From positions 1 through 61,760 of the forward strand of contig CACPHX010000008.1 of assembly GCA_902633975.1 (NCBI GenBank): DNA of 61,760 nt. Reading direction: 5' to 3'. Both the position numbers and the translations under genes were made by a program. The notes below the pieces were generated by a model. That model did no database searches and was not told the origin of the DNA. It worked only from the letters and a program-made list of their open reading frames with translations. Source of the DNA: an uncultured Marinoscillum sp. (GTDB lineage Bacteria > Bacteroidota > Bacteroidia > Cytophagales > MED-G16). This document shows, piece after piece, positions 9,538-19,685 of this stretch; positions within the stretch are counted from its first letter, which is position 1; the number at the start of each line of letters is the position of its first letter.

Positions 9538-11397
9538 ATGGAAAAAAGGAAAAATACGTATACTGAAGAGAGTATTCGGTCTTTAGATTGGAAAGAGCAT
9601 ATTCGAACCCGGCCAGGTATGTATATTGGCAAGTTAGGTGATGGATCGGCCAAAGACGATGGAATCTACGTTCTGATAAAAGAGGTTATAGACAATTCCA
9701 TTGATGAACATTTGATGGGTCATGGAAAGCAAATTAAAATTAAAGTCAAAGATCATATAGTCGAAATTAGAGATTATGGAAGAGGAATACCTCTAGGAAA
9801 AGTTATTGACTGTGTCTCTAAAATTAATACAGGAGGGAAATATGACTCAGAGGCATTCCAAAAATCTGTAGGACTGAATGGTGTAGGTTTAAAAGCAGTT
9901 AACGCGCTGTCAACCAGATTTCAGATCATGTCCTACAGAGAAGGAGAAACTAAGCATGCTGAGTTTGAGAAAGGGGAAAATACATCAGATAATCCAGTAG
10001 CTAAAACCGATCAAAAAAATGGAACATTTGTCAGATTTGAACCTGATAATTCTATTTTCAAAAATTTCAACTACATACCAGAATACCTTGAGGATCAAAT
10101 ATGGAACTATGCGTATCTAAACTCTGGTCTTACTTTAAATTATAATGGAAAAAAATATCATTCTGAGAATGGCCTATTTGATTTATTAGCAAGTAAAACA
10201 GATCAAGAGTCAATCAGATATCCAATTATTCATTTTAAGGGTGATGATATTGAATGTGCAGTGACACATACAAATAATTACGGAGAAGAATACTATTCTT
10301 TTGTAAATGGTCAGTATACTACACAGGGAGGTACGCATCTTGCAGCTTTCAGAGAAGCTTTTGTTAAGACAATTAGAGATTTTTTTAAGAAAGATTATGA
10401 TGCAACTGATATAAGAGCAAGTATTTCTGGTGCTGTTGCTATACGGGTTCAAGAACCTGTATTTGAGTCCCAAACAAAAACAAAACTTGGCTCTCTAAAT
10501 ATCAGTCCAAAGGGACAAACAGTGAGAGCATTTGTAAATGAATTTGTTAAAAAAGAACTTGATAATTTTCTTCATAAAAATAGTGAAACTGCGCAGGCAA
10601 TACAAAAACGCATCATCCAGTCTGAGCGTGAAAGAAAAGAGATTGCTGGCATAAAAAAGTTAGCTAACGAGAGAGCAAAAAAAGCTAAGCTACATAATAA
10701 AAAACTTAGAGACTGTAGAGTGCATTTAAACGATAAAAAAGGCGATGAAGAATTAAAAAATAATTCTATGATTTTTATTACTGAGGGAGATTCAGCAAGT
10801 GGTTCAATTACAAAGTCTAGAGATGTACAGACGCAGGCTGTTTTCAGTCTTAGAGGTAAACCTTTTAATTGTTTTGGTCATACTAAGAAGATTGTTTATG
10901 AAAATGAAGAATTTAATTTATTACAACACGCATTAAACATTGAGGACGGGTTGGAAGGTCTTAGATATAAAAAAATCATTATTGCAACAGATGCAGATGT
11001 TGATGGGATGCATATTAGATTGTTATTGTTGACTTATTTTCTTCAGTTTTTCCCAGATCTAGTAAAGATGGGCCATGTCTATATCTTGGAAACTCCTCTT
11101 TTCAGGGTAAGAAATAAAAAGAAAACAATATACTGTTATGATGATAATGAAAGAAATGCTGCTGTTGAAGAAATTGGGAAAAATCCGGAGATAACAAGGT
11201 TTAAGGGACTTGGTGAAATTTCTCCCTCTGAATTCAAAAACTTTATAGGAGATCAAATCAGGCTTGAGCCAATTATTTTAAGTAAAAAATCTAATATTCA
11301 AGATTTACTTACTTTTTATATGGGAAAAAATACTCCAGACAGACAAGAATTTATTATTGATAAATTAAGAGTAGAAAAAGACCTAGTTGAGAGTTAG
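9538..11397 (+). CDS. parE: DNA topoisomerase IV subunit B
   Basis: 619 residues; ATPase subunit that powers strand passage for chromosome decatenation. The GHKL ATPase domain is clear ([37 protein letters not shown]), followed by the transducer domain and the TOPRIM metal site ([11 protein letters not shown] and [11 protein letters not shown]), then the [12 protein letters not shown] tail. The length and the lack of a GyrB-style insertion fit ParE of Bacteroidota rather than GyrB. The partner parC starts 2 bases after the stop, which settles the assignment. Confidence 0.95.
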   Translation: MEKRKNTYTEESIRSLDWKEHIRTRPGMYIGKLGDGSAKDDGIYVLIKEVIDNSIDEHLMGHGKQIKIKVKDHIVEIRDYGRGIPLGKVIDCVSKINTGGKYDSEAFQKSVGLNGVGLKAVNALSTRFQIMSYREGETKHAEFEKGENTSDNPVAKTDQKNGTFVRFEPDNSIFKNFNYIPEYLEDQIWNYAYLNSGLTLNYNGKKYHSENGLFDLLASKTDQESIRYPIIHFKGDDIECAVTHTNNYGEEYYSFVNGQYTTQGGTHLAAFREAFVKTIRDFFKKDYDATDIRASISGAVAIRVQEPVFESQTKTKLGSLNISPKGQTVRAFVNEFVKKELDNFLHKNSETAQAIQKRIIQSERERKEIAGIKKLANERAKKAKLHNKKLRDCRVHLNDKKGDEELKNNSMIFITEGDSASGSITKSRDVQTQAVFSLRGKPFNCFGHTKKIVYENEEFNLLQHALNIEDGLEGLRYKKIIIATDADVDGMHIRLLLLTYFLQFFPDLVKMGHVYILETPLFRVRNKKKTIYCYDDNERNAAVEEIGKNPEITRFKGLGEISPSEFKNFIGDQIRLEPIILSKKSNIQDLLTFYMGKNTPDRQEFIIDKLRVEKDLVES

Positions 11398-11399
11398 AA

Positions 11400-14027
11400 A
11401 TGAGTGATCTTGATATAGATAAAAACGAAATTAAACCTGTGTCTGATAACCCTGTTTCAGATCTTTATGAGGATTGGTTTCTTGATTATGCATCTTATGT
11501 TATTCTAGAAAGAGCGATACCTTCTATTGACGACGGGTTAAAACCAGTTCAGAGAAGAATTTTGCATTCTATGAATATGATTGAGGATGGAAGATATAAT
11601 AAATGTGCAAATATTATTGGAAGCAGTATGCAATATCATCCACATGGTGATGCTTCAATTGAAGATGCATTGGTAAATATGGGTCAAAAAGACTTACTTA
11701 TTGACTCACAAGGGAACTGGGGAGATGTTAGAACTGGAGATAAAGCAGCTGCCTCAAGATATATTGAGGCTAGGCTATCAAAATTTGCAATAGAAACAGT
11801 ATTTAATGATAAAACTACTGAGTGGAAGTTGTCCTATGATGGAAGAAAGAAAGAACCTGTTAACCTTCCAGTGAAATTTCCATTATTATTAACGTCTGGG
11901 GCAGAAGGAATTGCAGTTGGTCTATCAACAAAAATTATGCCTCACAATTTTAATGAGTTAATTAAATCATCCATTTCATACCTAAAAGGAAATTCATTTA
12001 AGTTATATCCAGACTTTCTCACTGGAGGTATGATTGATATTTCTGATTATAACGACGGTAAAAGAGGTGGTAAGATTCGTGTGAGGTCTAAAATATTAGA
12101 AGTTGATAAAAACACTTTAGCGATCAAAGACATTCCATATAATACAACAACAACAAGTATTATAGAATCTATACTTAAGGCCAACGAAAAAGGAAAAATT
12201 AAGATAAAAAAAGTTGTAGATAACACTGCTGAAAATGTTGAAATTCTTGTTTATTTAAACAAAAATCAATCTCCAAGTATAACTATAGACGCTCTGTATG
12301 CATTCACCGATTGCGAAGTTTCAATATCTCCAAATGCTTGTGTGATTGTTAATGAAAAACCTAAATTTATCGGTGTTAAAGATATACTTAAGTATTCTGC
12401 AGAATCAACAAAAAATCTTTTAAAAAAAGAACTTGAAATTAAGCGTGATGAATTAAAAGAAAAAATTCTCTTCTCAACTCTTGAAAAAATCTTTATAGAC
12501 AATAAAATTTATCAAAAAATTGAAAAGTGTGAGACATGGGATGATGTTATAGCTACCATAGATAAAGCACTTCGTGAATACAAGAATGAGTTTTATAGAG
12601 AAATTAAAAAGGATGATATAGTAAGATTAACAGAAATTAAGATTAAAAGAATTTCAAAGTTTGATAAAAAAAGATTACAGGAATCAATAATGAAATTTGA
12701 GAGTGAGCTAGAAAAAACAAATAAAAATTTAAAAAATTTAACAGATTTCACAATTGATTATTATTATAATATTTTAAATAATTTTGGGAAGGGCAGAGAT
12801 AGAAAGACAGAAATAGTAAAATTTGAGAATATAAAGGTAAAGTCAGTAGCAGCTAACAATGTTAAATTATTTGTAAATAGAAAAGAAGGTTTCATAGGTT
12901 ATGGAATTAGAAAAGATGAATTTGTTTGTAATTGTTCAGATATTGATGATATAATATCTTTTTGCGCGGATGGATCATATAAAATTGTTAGGATTCAGGA
13001 CAAGGTATTTGTTGGAAAAAATGTGATTTTAACTCAGGTCTGGAAAAAAAGTGATAAAAGAATGGTATTTAACTGTGTATACCATGATGGTAAAACAGGT
13101 TATAGTTTTGTTAAGAGGTTCCAAGTTACATCTGCAACTAAAGAAAGGATATATAATGTATCTAAATCAGAAAAAGGATCTAAATTATTATATATTGAAC
13201 CAAGACCAAATGGAGAATCAGAGGTAGTTACGGTATATGTTCATGCCTCTCAAAAAGCTAGAAAAAAAGTTTTTGATTATGACTTTGGAAATATCGAGAT
13301 AAAAGGTAAGGCTGCAAAAGGGAACATACTATCAAAATACAAATTGAGAGCAGTTAAACACAAGAATATTGGAATTTCAACCCTTTCTGGAATTAAAATA
13401 TACTATGACAGTTCAATAGGAAGACTAAATAGTGAAGAAAGAGGTGATTTTATCGGTAAGTTTAATGGAGATGACTTGATAGTTGTATTGTACAGTGATG
13501 GTAATTATGAACTTACTTCTTTTGAGCTTACAAATAGATACGATTGGAATAATATTAAATCATTAAATAAATTTGAAAACGATGGTGTAATATCCTCAAT
13601 TTACTTTGACGGTAAATCAAAAACTCATTTTGTAAAAAGATTTAAAATTGAAACCATTACTTTAAATAAGAAGTTTTGTTTTATTACTCAAGAAAAAGGA
13701 TCCAAGTTAGAATATGTTACATATATGTCAGGTGAAGTTATTACTTATAAATATTATTCTGAAAAAAAATTAAAAACAATTGATTTAGATATTGATAAAT
13801 TCATAGATGTGAAAGGGTGGAAGTCAATTGGAAATAAAATATTAACTGATAAAATTCGATCTGGTACATTTAAATTTAAAGAGAGAGTTGAAAGAACTAT
13901 TTCAAATGAGAATAAAGATCATAAAGAAATTAAAAAAAATACAAAACAACAAAATTTTGATGTTGGGGAGTCGATAGAATTAGATCTTGATTCTGATCAA
14001 TTAAACATATTTAATGAAGAAAATTAA
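11400..14027 (+). CDS. parC: DNA topoisomerase IV subunit A
   Basis: 875 residues; the DNA-cleaving subunit. The N-terminal breakage-reunion domain shows DGLKPVQRRILHSM, YHPHGDASIEDALVNMGQ and the active-site tyrosine in AAASRYIEARLS (about residues 118-129). A coiled-coil arm follows at about 330-470. The C-terminal 350 residues form a beta-pinwheel-like region with repeated aromatic/Lys-rich blades and an acidic end. The last 14 bases overlap coaX. A neutral housekeeping operon with parE is expected. Confidence 0.95.
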   Translation: MSDLDIDKNEIKPVSDNPVSDLYEDWFLDYASYVILERAIPSIDDGLKPVQRRILHSMNMIEDGRYNKCANIIGSSMQYHPHGDASIEDALVNMGQKDLLIDSQGNWGDVRTGDKAAASRYIEARLSKFAIETVFNDKTTEWKLSYDGRKKEPVNLPVKFPLLLTSGAEGIAVGLSTKIMPHNFNELIKSSISYLKGNSFKLYPDFLTGGMIDISDYNDGKRGGKIRVRSKILEVDKNTLAIKDIPYNTTTTSIIESILKANEKGKIKIKKVVDNTAENVEILVYLNKNQSPSITIDALYAFTDCEVSISPNACVIVNEKPKFIGVKDILKYSAESTKNLLKKELEIKRDELKEKILFSTLEKIFIDNKIYQKIEKCETWDDVIATIDKALREYKNEFYREIKKDDIVRLTEIKIKRISKFDKKRLQESIMKFESELEKTNKNLKNLTDFTIDYYYNILNNFGKGRDRKTEIVKFENIKVKSVAANNVKLFVNRKEGFIGYGIRKDEFVCNCSDIDDIISFCADGSYKIVRIQDKVFVGKNVILTQVWKKSDKRMVFNCVYHDGKTGYSFVKRFQVTSATKERIYNVSKSEKGSKLLYIEPRPNGESEVVTVYVHASQKARKKVFDYDFGNIEIKGKAAKGNILSKYKLRAVKHKNIGISTLSGIKIYYDSSIGRLNSEERGDFIGKFNGDDLIVVLYSDGNYELTSFELTNRYDWNNIKSLNKFENDGVISSIYFDGKSKTHFVKRFKIETITLNKKFCFITQEKGSKLEYVTYMSGEVITYKYYSEKKLKTIDLDIDKFIDVKGWKSIGNKILTDKIRSGTFKFKERVERTISNENKDHKEIKKNTKQQNFDVGESIELDLDSDQLNIFNEEN

Positions 14028-14793
14028 AGTAGCTGTTGATATTGGTAATTCCAATGTAGTAATAGGATTAAATTTAGATAATGAATGGATAAAAATTTAC
14101 AGACTAAGTACTAAAAAAAATTTTACCTATTGGTCCTTTCAAAAAAAACTTAAAAAAATAATTGACTTAAATGATTTTAATCCTTCACATATTGACAAAA
14201 TTGTGATTAGCAGTGTTGTACCTACACTTACAGATATTGTTAAAATATCATGTTCTGATATGTTATGTAAGGACATATACATAATTAAACCCAATAGTGT
14301 AAATAATTTAAAAATATTAATCGATGATATAAATGAGATTGGAACTGATTTATTATCAAATGCAGTACAGGCTTCAAAACTTTATGATGATAATATAATT
14401 GTAGTTGATTTTGGAACTGCATTAACTTTTACTGCAGTATCAAATAATAATGAACTATTAGGAGTTAATATTGTCCCAGGACTTAAAACAGCAATAAATT
14501 CTTTATATAAAAATACCGCTAATTTACCAGTAATTAATTTAGACGTACCTGAAAAGGTAATTGGTAAAAATACAGTTAAATCTATTCAAAGTGGTATAAT
14601 GTATGGTTATATAGGGCTCATAAAAGAGATAATATATCAAATAAAAAATGAATTAGTAGGTGAGACTAAGGTTATAGCAACTGGTGGTCTATCCAAGTTT
14701 GCTAAACCTTTAAAGGATCAGTTTAATGATGTAGTTCCTACTTTAACTTTAGATGGAATGATGAAAATCTTACTTGATCAAGAAAAAAAATAG
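14014..14793 (+). CDS. coaX: Type III pantothenate kinase
   Basis: 259 residues; phosphorylates pantothenate, the first step of coenzyme A synthesis. ASKHA-fold motifs are present: VDIGNSNVVIGL at the N-terminus (phosphate 1), IGTDLLSNAV near residue 109 (catalytic Asp region) and VVDFGTALTFTAV near 130 (phosphate 2). The ATG lies inside the end of parC (14-base overlap), so it is probably coupled to topoisomerase expression. The length is normal for the family. Confidence 0.92.
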   Translation: MKKIKVAVDIGNSNVVIGLNLDNEWIKIYRLSTKKNFTYWSFQKKLKKIIDLNDFNPSHIDKIVISSVVPTLTDIVKISCSDMLCKDIYIIKPNSVNNLKILIDDINEIGTDLLSNAVQASKLYDDNIIVVDFGTALTFTAVSNNNELLGVNIVPGLKTAINSLYKNTANLPVINLDVPEKVIGKNTVKSIQSGIMYGYIGLIKEIIYQIKNELVGETKVIATGGLSKFAKPLKDQFNDVVPTLTLDGMMKILLDQEKK

Positions 14794-14861
14794 ATTACAT
14801 TATTTAATTTGAAAACAAAATATTGTAATAGCAGTATACTTATATATAAAAAGTTTAAGGC

Positions 14862-16202
14862 ATGAAAAGAAGTGTAATAACATGTGATATGGAGGGTAGA
14901 GTGCTTACAATGAATAGAGGCGCTGAAGAAATCTTTGGTTATAAAAAAGATGAAATAATTGGTAAAAAGAGAGTTTCTATTTTCTCACCTGGTGAAATTG
15001 TAATCCAAAATGTTGCAAATTGGCTGTCAACGGCAGACAAAATGGGTGAATTTATTGGAAAAACATATTTTTTAAGAAAAGATGGTTCAAAAATTAATGC
15101 TAAAATCAGAATTACACCATTATTTGGTAATGGAAAAGACAAACCTCAAACTGGTTATTGTGGAGAAACTACTGTTATTGATGAGACAGTAACTGTTCCA
15201 ATTAATTTCTTAACAAAAATAATTAAAGGTGTTGCGATTACTAGGATACCATTTACATCCGCTTCAATTTTTCCAATGCTTGCTATAGCTTCTTACTATG
15301 CAGGTCTTGGTGATGGGTTATTTAGCATCTTTAATCTTGTTCTAGCAGTTTTTGGAGTTCTAATGTTACATTTATCATCCAATGTTTTTAATGATTATTT
15401 TGACGTTAGTGATGGAACTGATGAAGCTAATAATGAGTATTTTCAACCTGGTGGTGCTGCAATAACTGGAGGCAGCAGAGCAATAGAACTTGGAATTATC
15501 ACTTTAGATAAAACAAAAACAGTAGCAACTGCTTTATTAGTGTCATCACTAGTAATAGCTTCTGGATTATTTTATAATATTCAAAATATAACAGGTTCCT
15601 CATATAATGTTTACGGCGCATTATCTATTGGGCTTATAGGACTTTTTTTGGGTTATTTTTATACTGGAAGGCCCCTAAGACTTGTTGCTAGGCGAGGGCT
15701 GGGTGAATTATCAATATTTCTTGCTTTTGGTCCAATGCTTACTTTAGGAACTGGTTATGCTATATCAGTGGAGACTATTTCGTTATTTTCTACTGAATTT
15801 TACATGTTATTATCATTGGGTATACCATTTGGTTTCTTAACAACAAATATTCTTTTTATAAATCAATTCCCGGATGCTGATAGTGATGCAATAACTGGAA
15901 AAAATCATTTGGTTGTAACTTTTGGAAAGAAAATCTCTAGGTGGGGATATTTGATATTATTATCTTCTGCTTTCTATTCATCGGTATATATGACAAATTT
16001 ACTAGATACACATGAGTACTTTAGTTCTCAGTTCTTTATAATTGGCAATAGTGCATTGTATTTATATGGTCTTTATATATTTTCTAAGTTGTATAGAAAC
16101 TACGAAAAGAGAGAATTAGTAAATTCAAATATCAATACAATCGTCTTACAGACTTTATTTTCAATATTTTATATAATATCTCTAAATCTCTACTTTGTTT
16201 GA
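14862..16202 (+). CDS. PAS domain fused to UbiA-family prenyltransferase
   Basis: 446 residues with two parts. Residues 1-105 are a PAS sensor domain (MNRGAEEIFGYKKDEIIGK, then FLRKDGSKINAKIRITPLF). Residues about 120-446 are an integral-membrane UbiA prenyltransferase with about eight helices; the first Mg-diphosphate motif NDYFDVSDGTD is near residue 177 and the second, DADSDAITGKNH, near 338. UbiA enzymes join a prenyl chain to an aromatic or other acceptor; MenA (menaquinone) is the nearest guess, but no men genes are nearby. Both parts lie in one uninterrupted frame. A PAS domain could sense redox, light or ligand and tune quinone or lipid prenylation (inference). Confidence 0.82.
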   Translation: MKRSVITCDMEGRVLTMNRGAEEIFGYKKDEIIGKKRVSIFSPGEIVIQNVANWLSTADKMGEFIGKTYFLRKDGSKINAKIRITPLFGNGKDKPQTGYCGETTVIDETVTVPINFLTKIIKGVAITRIPFTSASIFPMLAIASYYAGLGDGLFSIFNLVLAVFGVLMLHLSSNVFNDYFDVSDGTDEANNEYFQPGGAAITGGSRAIELGIITLDKTKTVATALLVSSLVIASGLFYNIQNITGSSYNVYGALSIGLIGLFLGYFYTGRPLRLVARRGLGELSIFLAFGPMLTLGTGYAISVETISLFSTEFYMLLSLGIPFGFLTTNILFINQFPDADSDAITGKNHLVVTFGKKISRWGYLILLSSAFYSSVYMTNLLDTHEYFSSQFFIIGNSALYLYGLYIFSKLYRNYEKRELVNSNINTIVLQTLFSIFYIISLNLYFV

Positions 16203-16795
16203 TGAGATTATATATAATTAGACACGCAGAAACAGAACACAATAAGTTAGGATTGATTCAAGGCTCTGAAGTAGATAGTAACTTAAATGAAATAGGCAAA
16301 CAACAATCCGATTTATTTTTTGATTTTTATAAAGATATTAATTTTGAAAAGATATACATTTCAGGATTAAAAAGAACCTTTCAGACTGTTCAAAGATTCA
16401 TTAATATAGGGATTCCTTTCGAAAAATTTGACGAATTTAATGAGATTAGTTGGGGCGTAAATCAAGGACAAAATGACGATTTAAAAGAGTATAAGGAATT
16501 GACCGAATCTTGGAAAAATGGATATTTAGATAACAAATTTGATATGGGGGAGTCGCCCAACGAAATGGTTATTAGGCTTATGAAGGGATTCGAAAAAATA
16601 ATTAAGGAAAATTTTAGTAAGGTTTTGATATGTATACACGGTAGAGCACTCAGGATAATCTTATCTAAACTTATAGATAATGATTTAAGAAAGATGGATA
16701 AGTACAACCATACCAATACTGGTTTATATATACTTAACTATAATAAAAAAATTTTCAGTTTGAAATTATCAAATGATAGGACGCATATAAAATAA
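16202..16795 (+). CDS. Histidine phosphatase family protein (phosphoglycerate mutase-like)
   Basis: 197 residues. The catalytic motif IIRHAETEHN begins at residue 4 and the second catalytic His lies in ICIHGRALRI near residue 147. The family includes phosphoglycerate mutases, alpha-ribazole phosphatase and diverse small-molecule phosphatases; the substrate cannot be told. The ATG at 16202 overlaps the last base of the preceding stop (tgATG); an alternative TTG one codon upstream is less likely. Coupling with the PAS-prenyltransferase raises the idea of a phosphatase acting on a prenyl or nucleotide-tail product, which is speculation. Confidence 0.85.
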   Translation: MRLYIIRHAETEHNKLGLIQGSEVDSNLNEIGKQQSDLFFDFYKDINFEKIYISGLKRTFQTVQRFINIGIPFEKFDEFNEISWGVNQGQNDDLKEYKELTESWKNGYLDNKFDMGESPNEMVIRLMKGFEKIIKENFSKVLICIHGRALRIILSKLIDNDLRKMDKYNHTNTGLYILNYNKKIFSLKLSNDRTHIK

Positions 16796-16799
16796 GAAC

Positions 16800-17579
16800 T
16801 TATTTTTTTACAGTTGTTTTTCTTTTAGTCCTCTTTTTAGGTTTTTCTTCAACTACTTCATCAATTACATCTGCGAGAATTCTACCACAATATTCACATA
16901 ATATAATTTTCTTTTTTTCCTTGATTTCAGCTTGACGCTGCGGGGGAACCACATTAAAACATCCACCACATGCATTTCTTGAAACTTTTACAACTGCAAG
17001 ACCATTTCTCTGTCTTTTTACAAGCTTTTCGTATGATAAAAGTAATGTATCTTCAACTTTTTTAGAGGCTTTTAATTTTTGATTTTCAAGTTTTTTTTCT
17101 ACTTCTTTGCTTTCATTTGATAATGATTCTAAATCTTCTTTTTTTGACTTTAGAATTTCATTTCTTTCTTTGATTGTTTTTTTTGTATTCTTAATACTTT
17201 CTTTAATTTCATCAATTTTTAATACCTTCTCTTCAGATTTTTTTGCAAAAATTTTTGAGTCTAGTTCCTGAGATTCAATTTCTTTAGATATTGCATCATA
17301 TTCTCTATTATTTCTCACATTCATTTGTTGTTCTTTATACTTTTTTATAAGCTTTTTAGAATCAGAAACTTTTAATTTATAGTCATCAATATCGTTATTA
17401 CTTGTTTCAATTTCTTCATTGAATTTATCAAGTCTTTTATTATATCCTACAATTTCGTCTTCAAGATCTTGCACCTCATCTGGTAAGGCTCCTCTTACCT
17501 TTTTAATTTCAAAAATTTTAGAGTCAATTTCCTGTAGTTTTAAAAGATTTTCTAATTTTTTTTTGGTGTTATTTTCCAT
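16800..17579 (-). CDS. Coiled-coil protein with C4-type zinc ribbon (DUF164-like)
   Basis: 259 residues. Residues about 1-190 are a long Lys/Glu-rich coiled coil; a zinc ribbon follows (ACGGC near 204 and CEYCGRIL near 228), then a Lys-rich tail. This architecture is a widely conserved bacterial family (zinc-ribbon protein, DUF164) that nearly always sits next to a Nif3-like gene, as here. The function is unknown; nucleic-acid or ribosome-associated roles have been suggested for relatives. The start codon lies inside the end of the upstream nif3-like gene (11-base overlap). Confidence 0.88.
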   Translation of the reverse strand: MENNTKKKLENLLKLQEIDSKIFEIKKVRGALPDEVQDLEDEIVGYNKRLDKFNEEIETSNNDIDDYKLKVSDSKKLIKKYKEQQMNVRNNREYDAISKEIESQELDSKIFAKKSEEKVLKIDEIKESIKNTKKTIKERNEILKSKKEDLESLSNESKEVEKKLENQKLKASKKVEDTLLLSYEKLVKRQRNGLAVVKVSRNACGGCFNVVPPQRQAEIKEKKKIILCEYCGRILADVIDEVVEEKPKKRTKRKTTVKK

Positions 17580-18672
17580 ACGAAACTTGATAATTTATTG
17601 GATTAGTATTCACATTTGAAAGGTTGAATGCAATATTAAGAAATTTTTTACTTAAATATTCATAAATCAAATCTTTTGTAAATTGTTCTCCCTCATAATG
17701 TCCGATATCAATTATTATAATTTTATTATCAGCCTTAAAGAAATCATGATACTTAATATCAGATGTTATAAAAACATCTGCTCCCTTAGAAATAGCATCC
17801 TCAATTAAAAATGATCCTGATCCTCCACAGACTGCTATTTTATTTACTTTTCTTTTTATTATATTGGTATGTCTTAATGACTTTACATTAAAATATTTCA
17901 TTATTTCTTTAAGTAAATTTTTAAATTCAATATTCCTTTCACCAATCATACCGGACCCAATATTATTTGAATAATTTAAATTATTACTTATGCTATATAC
18001 TGGCTGGTCATAAGGGTGAAACTTATTTATACTATCTTTAATATCATCAATATGATTTTTATCAAAAAAAACTTCGAGTTTAACCTCATCAATTGACTCT
18101 CTTTTGTTTATTTTCCCAACTTTTGGATTTGCATTTTCTCTTGCTAGAAAAGTACCCTTTCCATTTATTTGAAATGAACATTCATTGTAGTTACCAATTA
18201 TACCTCCTCCTGAATCATAAATATTTTTAAGAAATTCCTTTTTATTTTTTTCTGGAATATAGATTTCAAGTTTACATGAGATATCCTTTTTATTTTTTAA
18301 TATTTCGGTTTTATTAATTTTAAGAATATTGCATATTTTTTTATTAACACCATCAGATATGTTATCCAAATTTGTGTGTAAAGCATAGATATTTATATTG
18401 TTTTGTATAGATTTTCTTATTACACGAGATTCCCAATTATTAAAGTTAATTTTTTTAATACTATTAAATAATATGGGATGATGTGATACAATAAGATTGC
18501 AATTTTTATTTATTGCTTCTTCAACTACTTCTTCAGTGATATCTAGAGTTATAAGACAACTACTAATATCTGAACTGGAATCTCCAATAATTAAGCCTGA
18601 ATTATCGTAAGGTTCTTGATAAATTGAGGGCGCCCAATTTTCTAAAGATTGAATAATTTTACTTAATTTCAT
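17569..18672 (-). CDS. Nif3-like dinuclear metal-center protein (YbgI/YqfO type)
   Basis: 367 residues, the longer form with an insert (YqfO/CutA-like domain, about residues 125-225) between the two halves of the Nif3 fold. Metal-ligand motifs are visible: IVSHHPILF near residue 63, ALHTNLDN near 97, and the C-terminal DIGHYEGEQF. Family members form hexamers with a dinuclear metal site; proposed activity is GTP cyclohydrolase-like or metallochaperone, unproven. It is followed by the zinc-ribbon protein, a conserved pair. Its start codon is separated from the divergent lpxK start by only 5 bases. Confidence 0.9.
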   Translation of the reverse strand: MKLSKIIQSLENWAPSIYQEPYDNSGLIIGDSSSDISSCLITLDITEEVVEEAINKNCNLIVSHHPILFNSIKKINFNNWESRVIRKSIQNNINIYALHTNLDNISDGVNKKICNILKINKTEILKNKKDISCKLEIYIPEKNKKEFLKNIYDSGGGIIGNYNECSFQINGKGTFLARENANPKVGKINKRESIDEVKLEVFFDKNHIDDIKDSINKFHPYDQPVYSISNNLNYSNNIGSGMIGERNIEFKNLLKEIMKYFNVKSLRHTNIIKRKVNKIAVCGGSGSFLIEDAISKGADVFITSDIKYHDFFKADNKIIIIDIGHYEGEQFTKDLIYEYLSKKFLNIAFNLSNVNTNPINYQVSYGK

Positions 18673-18677
18673 GTAAT

Positions 18678-19685
18678 ATGATATCTTTTTTTACAAAAGT
18701 AATAATGTTTCCTTTCTCATTACTATATGGGTCTGTTATAATTCTCAGAAATTTATTGTATGATACTAATATTCTCCAATCTGTTAAGTTTAATACAAAA
18801 ATAATTTCAGTTGGAAACTTAATAATGGGTGGCTCAGGTAAAACACCCCATGTTGAATATATAGTTAAGACATTATTAAAAAAAAAGTATTCAATATCTA
18901 TTATCAGTAGAGGATACAAAAGGGTTACAAAGGGTCTAATTATTTTATCTGAAAATGAAAATTTTAGAACAGTTGGTGATGAACCAATGCAATATTTCAA
19001 AAAATTTAAAGGGGAGATAGATGTTATAGTTTCTGAAAATAGAAAAAAAGGAATTGAGATTATTGAAAAAGGTGATTCTGAATTTGTTGTTATGGATGAT
19101 GCTTATCAACAAAGATCAATCGATGTGGATATTAATATATTACTTTCATCAATAAAAAAACCTTTTTTTAAAGATTATATTTTTCCTTTAGGAAAATTGA
19201 GAGAGTTTAGAAGTAATGCAAATCGAGCTGATGTATTAATTTTTTCAGGATGTCCCAATGATATTACTTCAAAGCAACAAGAAATTATAAAACTAAAATC
19301 ACAAAAATTTTTAAAAAAAAATATACCAATTTTATTTTCAAGGATAATTTACGGTAATCCTATTAGTGTATTTGGAAAAGATATTAAAAATAAAGTTGTT
19401 GTAATATCCTCAATTGCTTACCCAAGAGATTTTTTTAAATATATTAACTCTACTTTTGATGTAATAGGATCTTACGAATTTCCTGATCATCATATTTATA
19501 AAGATGAACAAATTATTAAGATATTTCAGATTCATGGGGATGAAATTACAATCATTACTACTGAAAAAGATGCTGTTAAATTATGTGAATATAAACACCT
19601 TTTACATAGTAAAAGTGTATATTATGTACCAATTAGTATTAAATTCTTGAATAGCCATTCAATATCTGAATACTTACCTGAATGA
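18678..19685 (+). CDS. lpxK: Tetraacyldisaccharide 4'-kinase
   Basis: 335 residues; phosphorylates the lipid A disaccharide precursor at the inner membrane. An N-terminal membrane anchor (FPFSLLYGSVIILRN) precedes the Walker A ISVGNLIMGGSGKTPH near residue 43-58. The motif usually read DDxFQHR appears here as DDAYQQR, keeping the aspartates but replacing the usual His with Gln. The start at 18678 fits the family's N-terminal pattern. It overlaps the next gene by ATGA. Confidence 0.9.
   Translation: MISFFTKVIMFPFSLLYGSVIILRNLLYDTNILQSVKFNTKIISVGNLIMGGSGKTPHVEYIVKTLLKKKYSISIISRGYKRVTKGLIILSENENFRTVGDEPMQYFKKFKGEIDVIVSENRKKGIEIIEKGDSEFVVMDDAYQQRSIDVDINILLSSIKKPFFKDYIFPLGKLREFRSNANRADVLIFSGCPNDITSKQQEIIKLKSQKFLKKNIPILFSRIIYGNPISVFGKDIKNKVVVISSIAYPRDFFKYINSTFDVIGSYEFPDHHIYKDEQIIKIFQIHGDEITIITTEKDAVKLCEYKHLLHSKSVYYVPISIKFLNSHSISEYLPE

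Noticed and set aside
16199..16201. TTG start one codon before the histidine phosphatase ATG
   Set aside because: The ATG at 16202 overlaps the preceding stop in the normal tgATG way and fits the family start.
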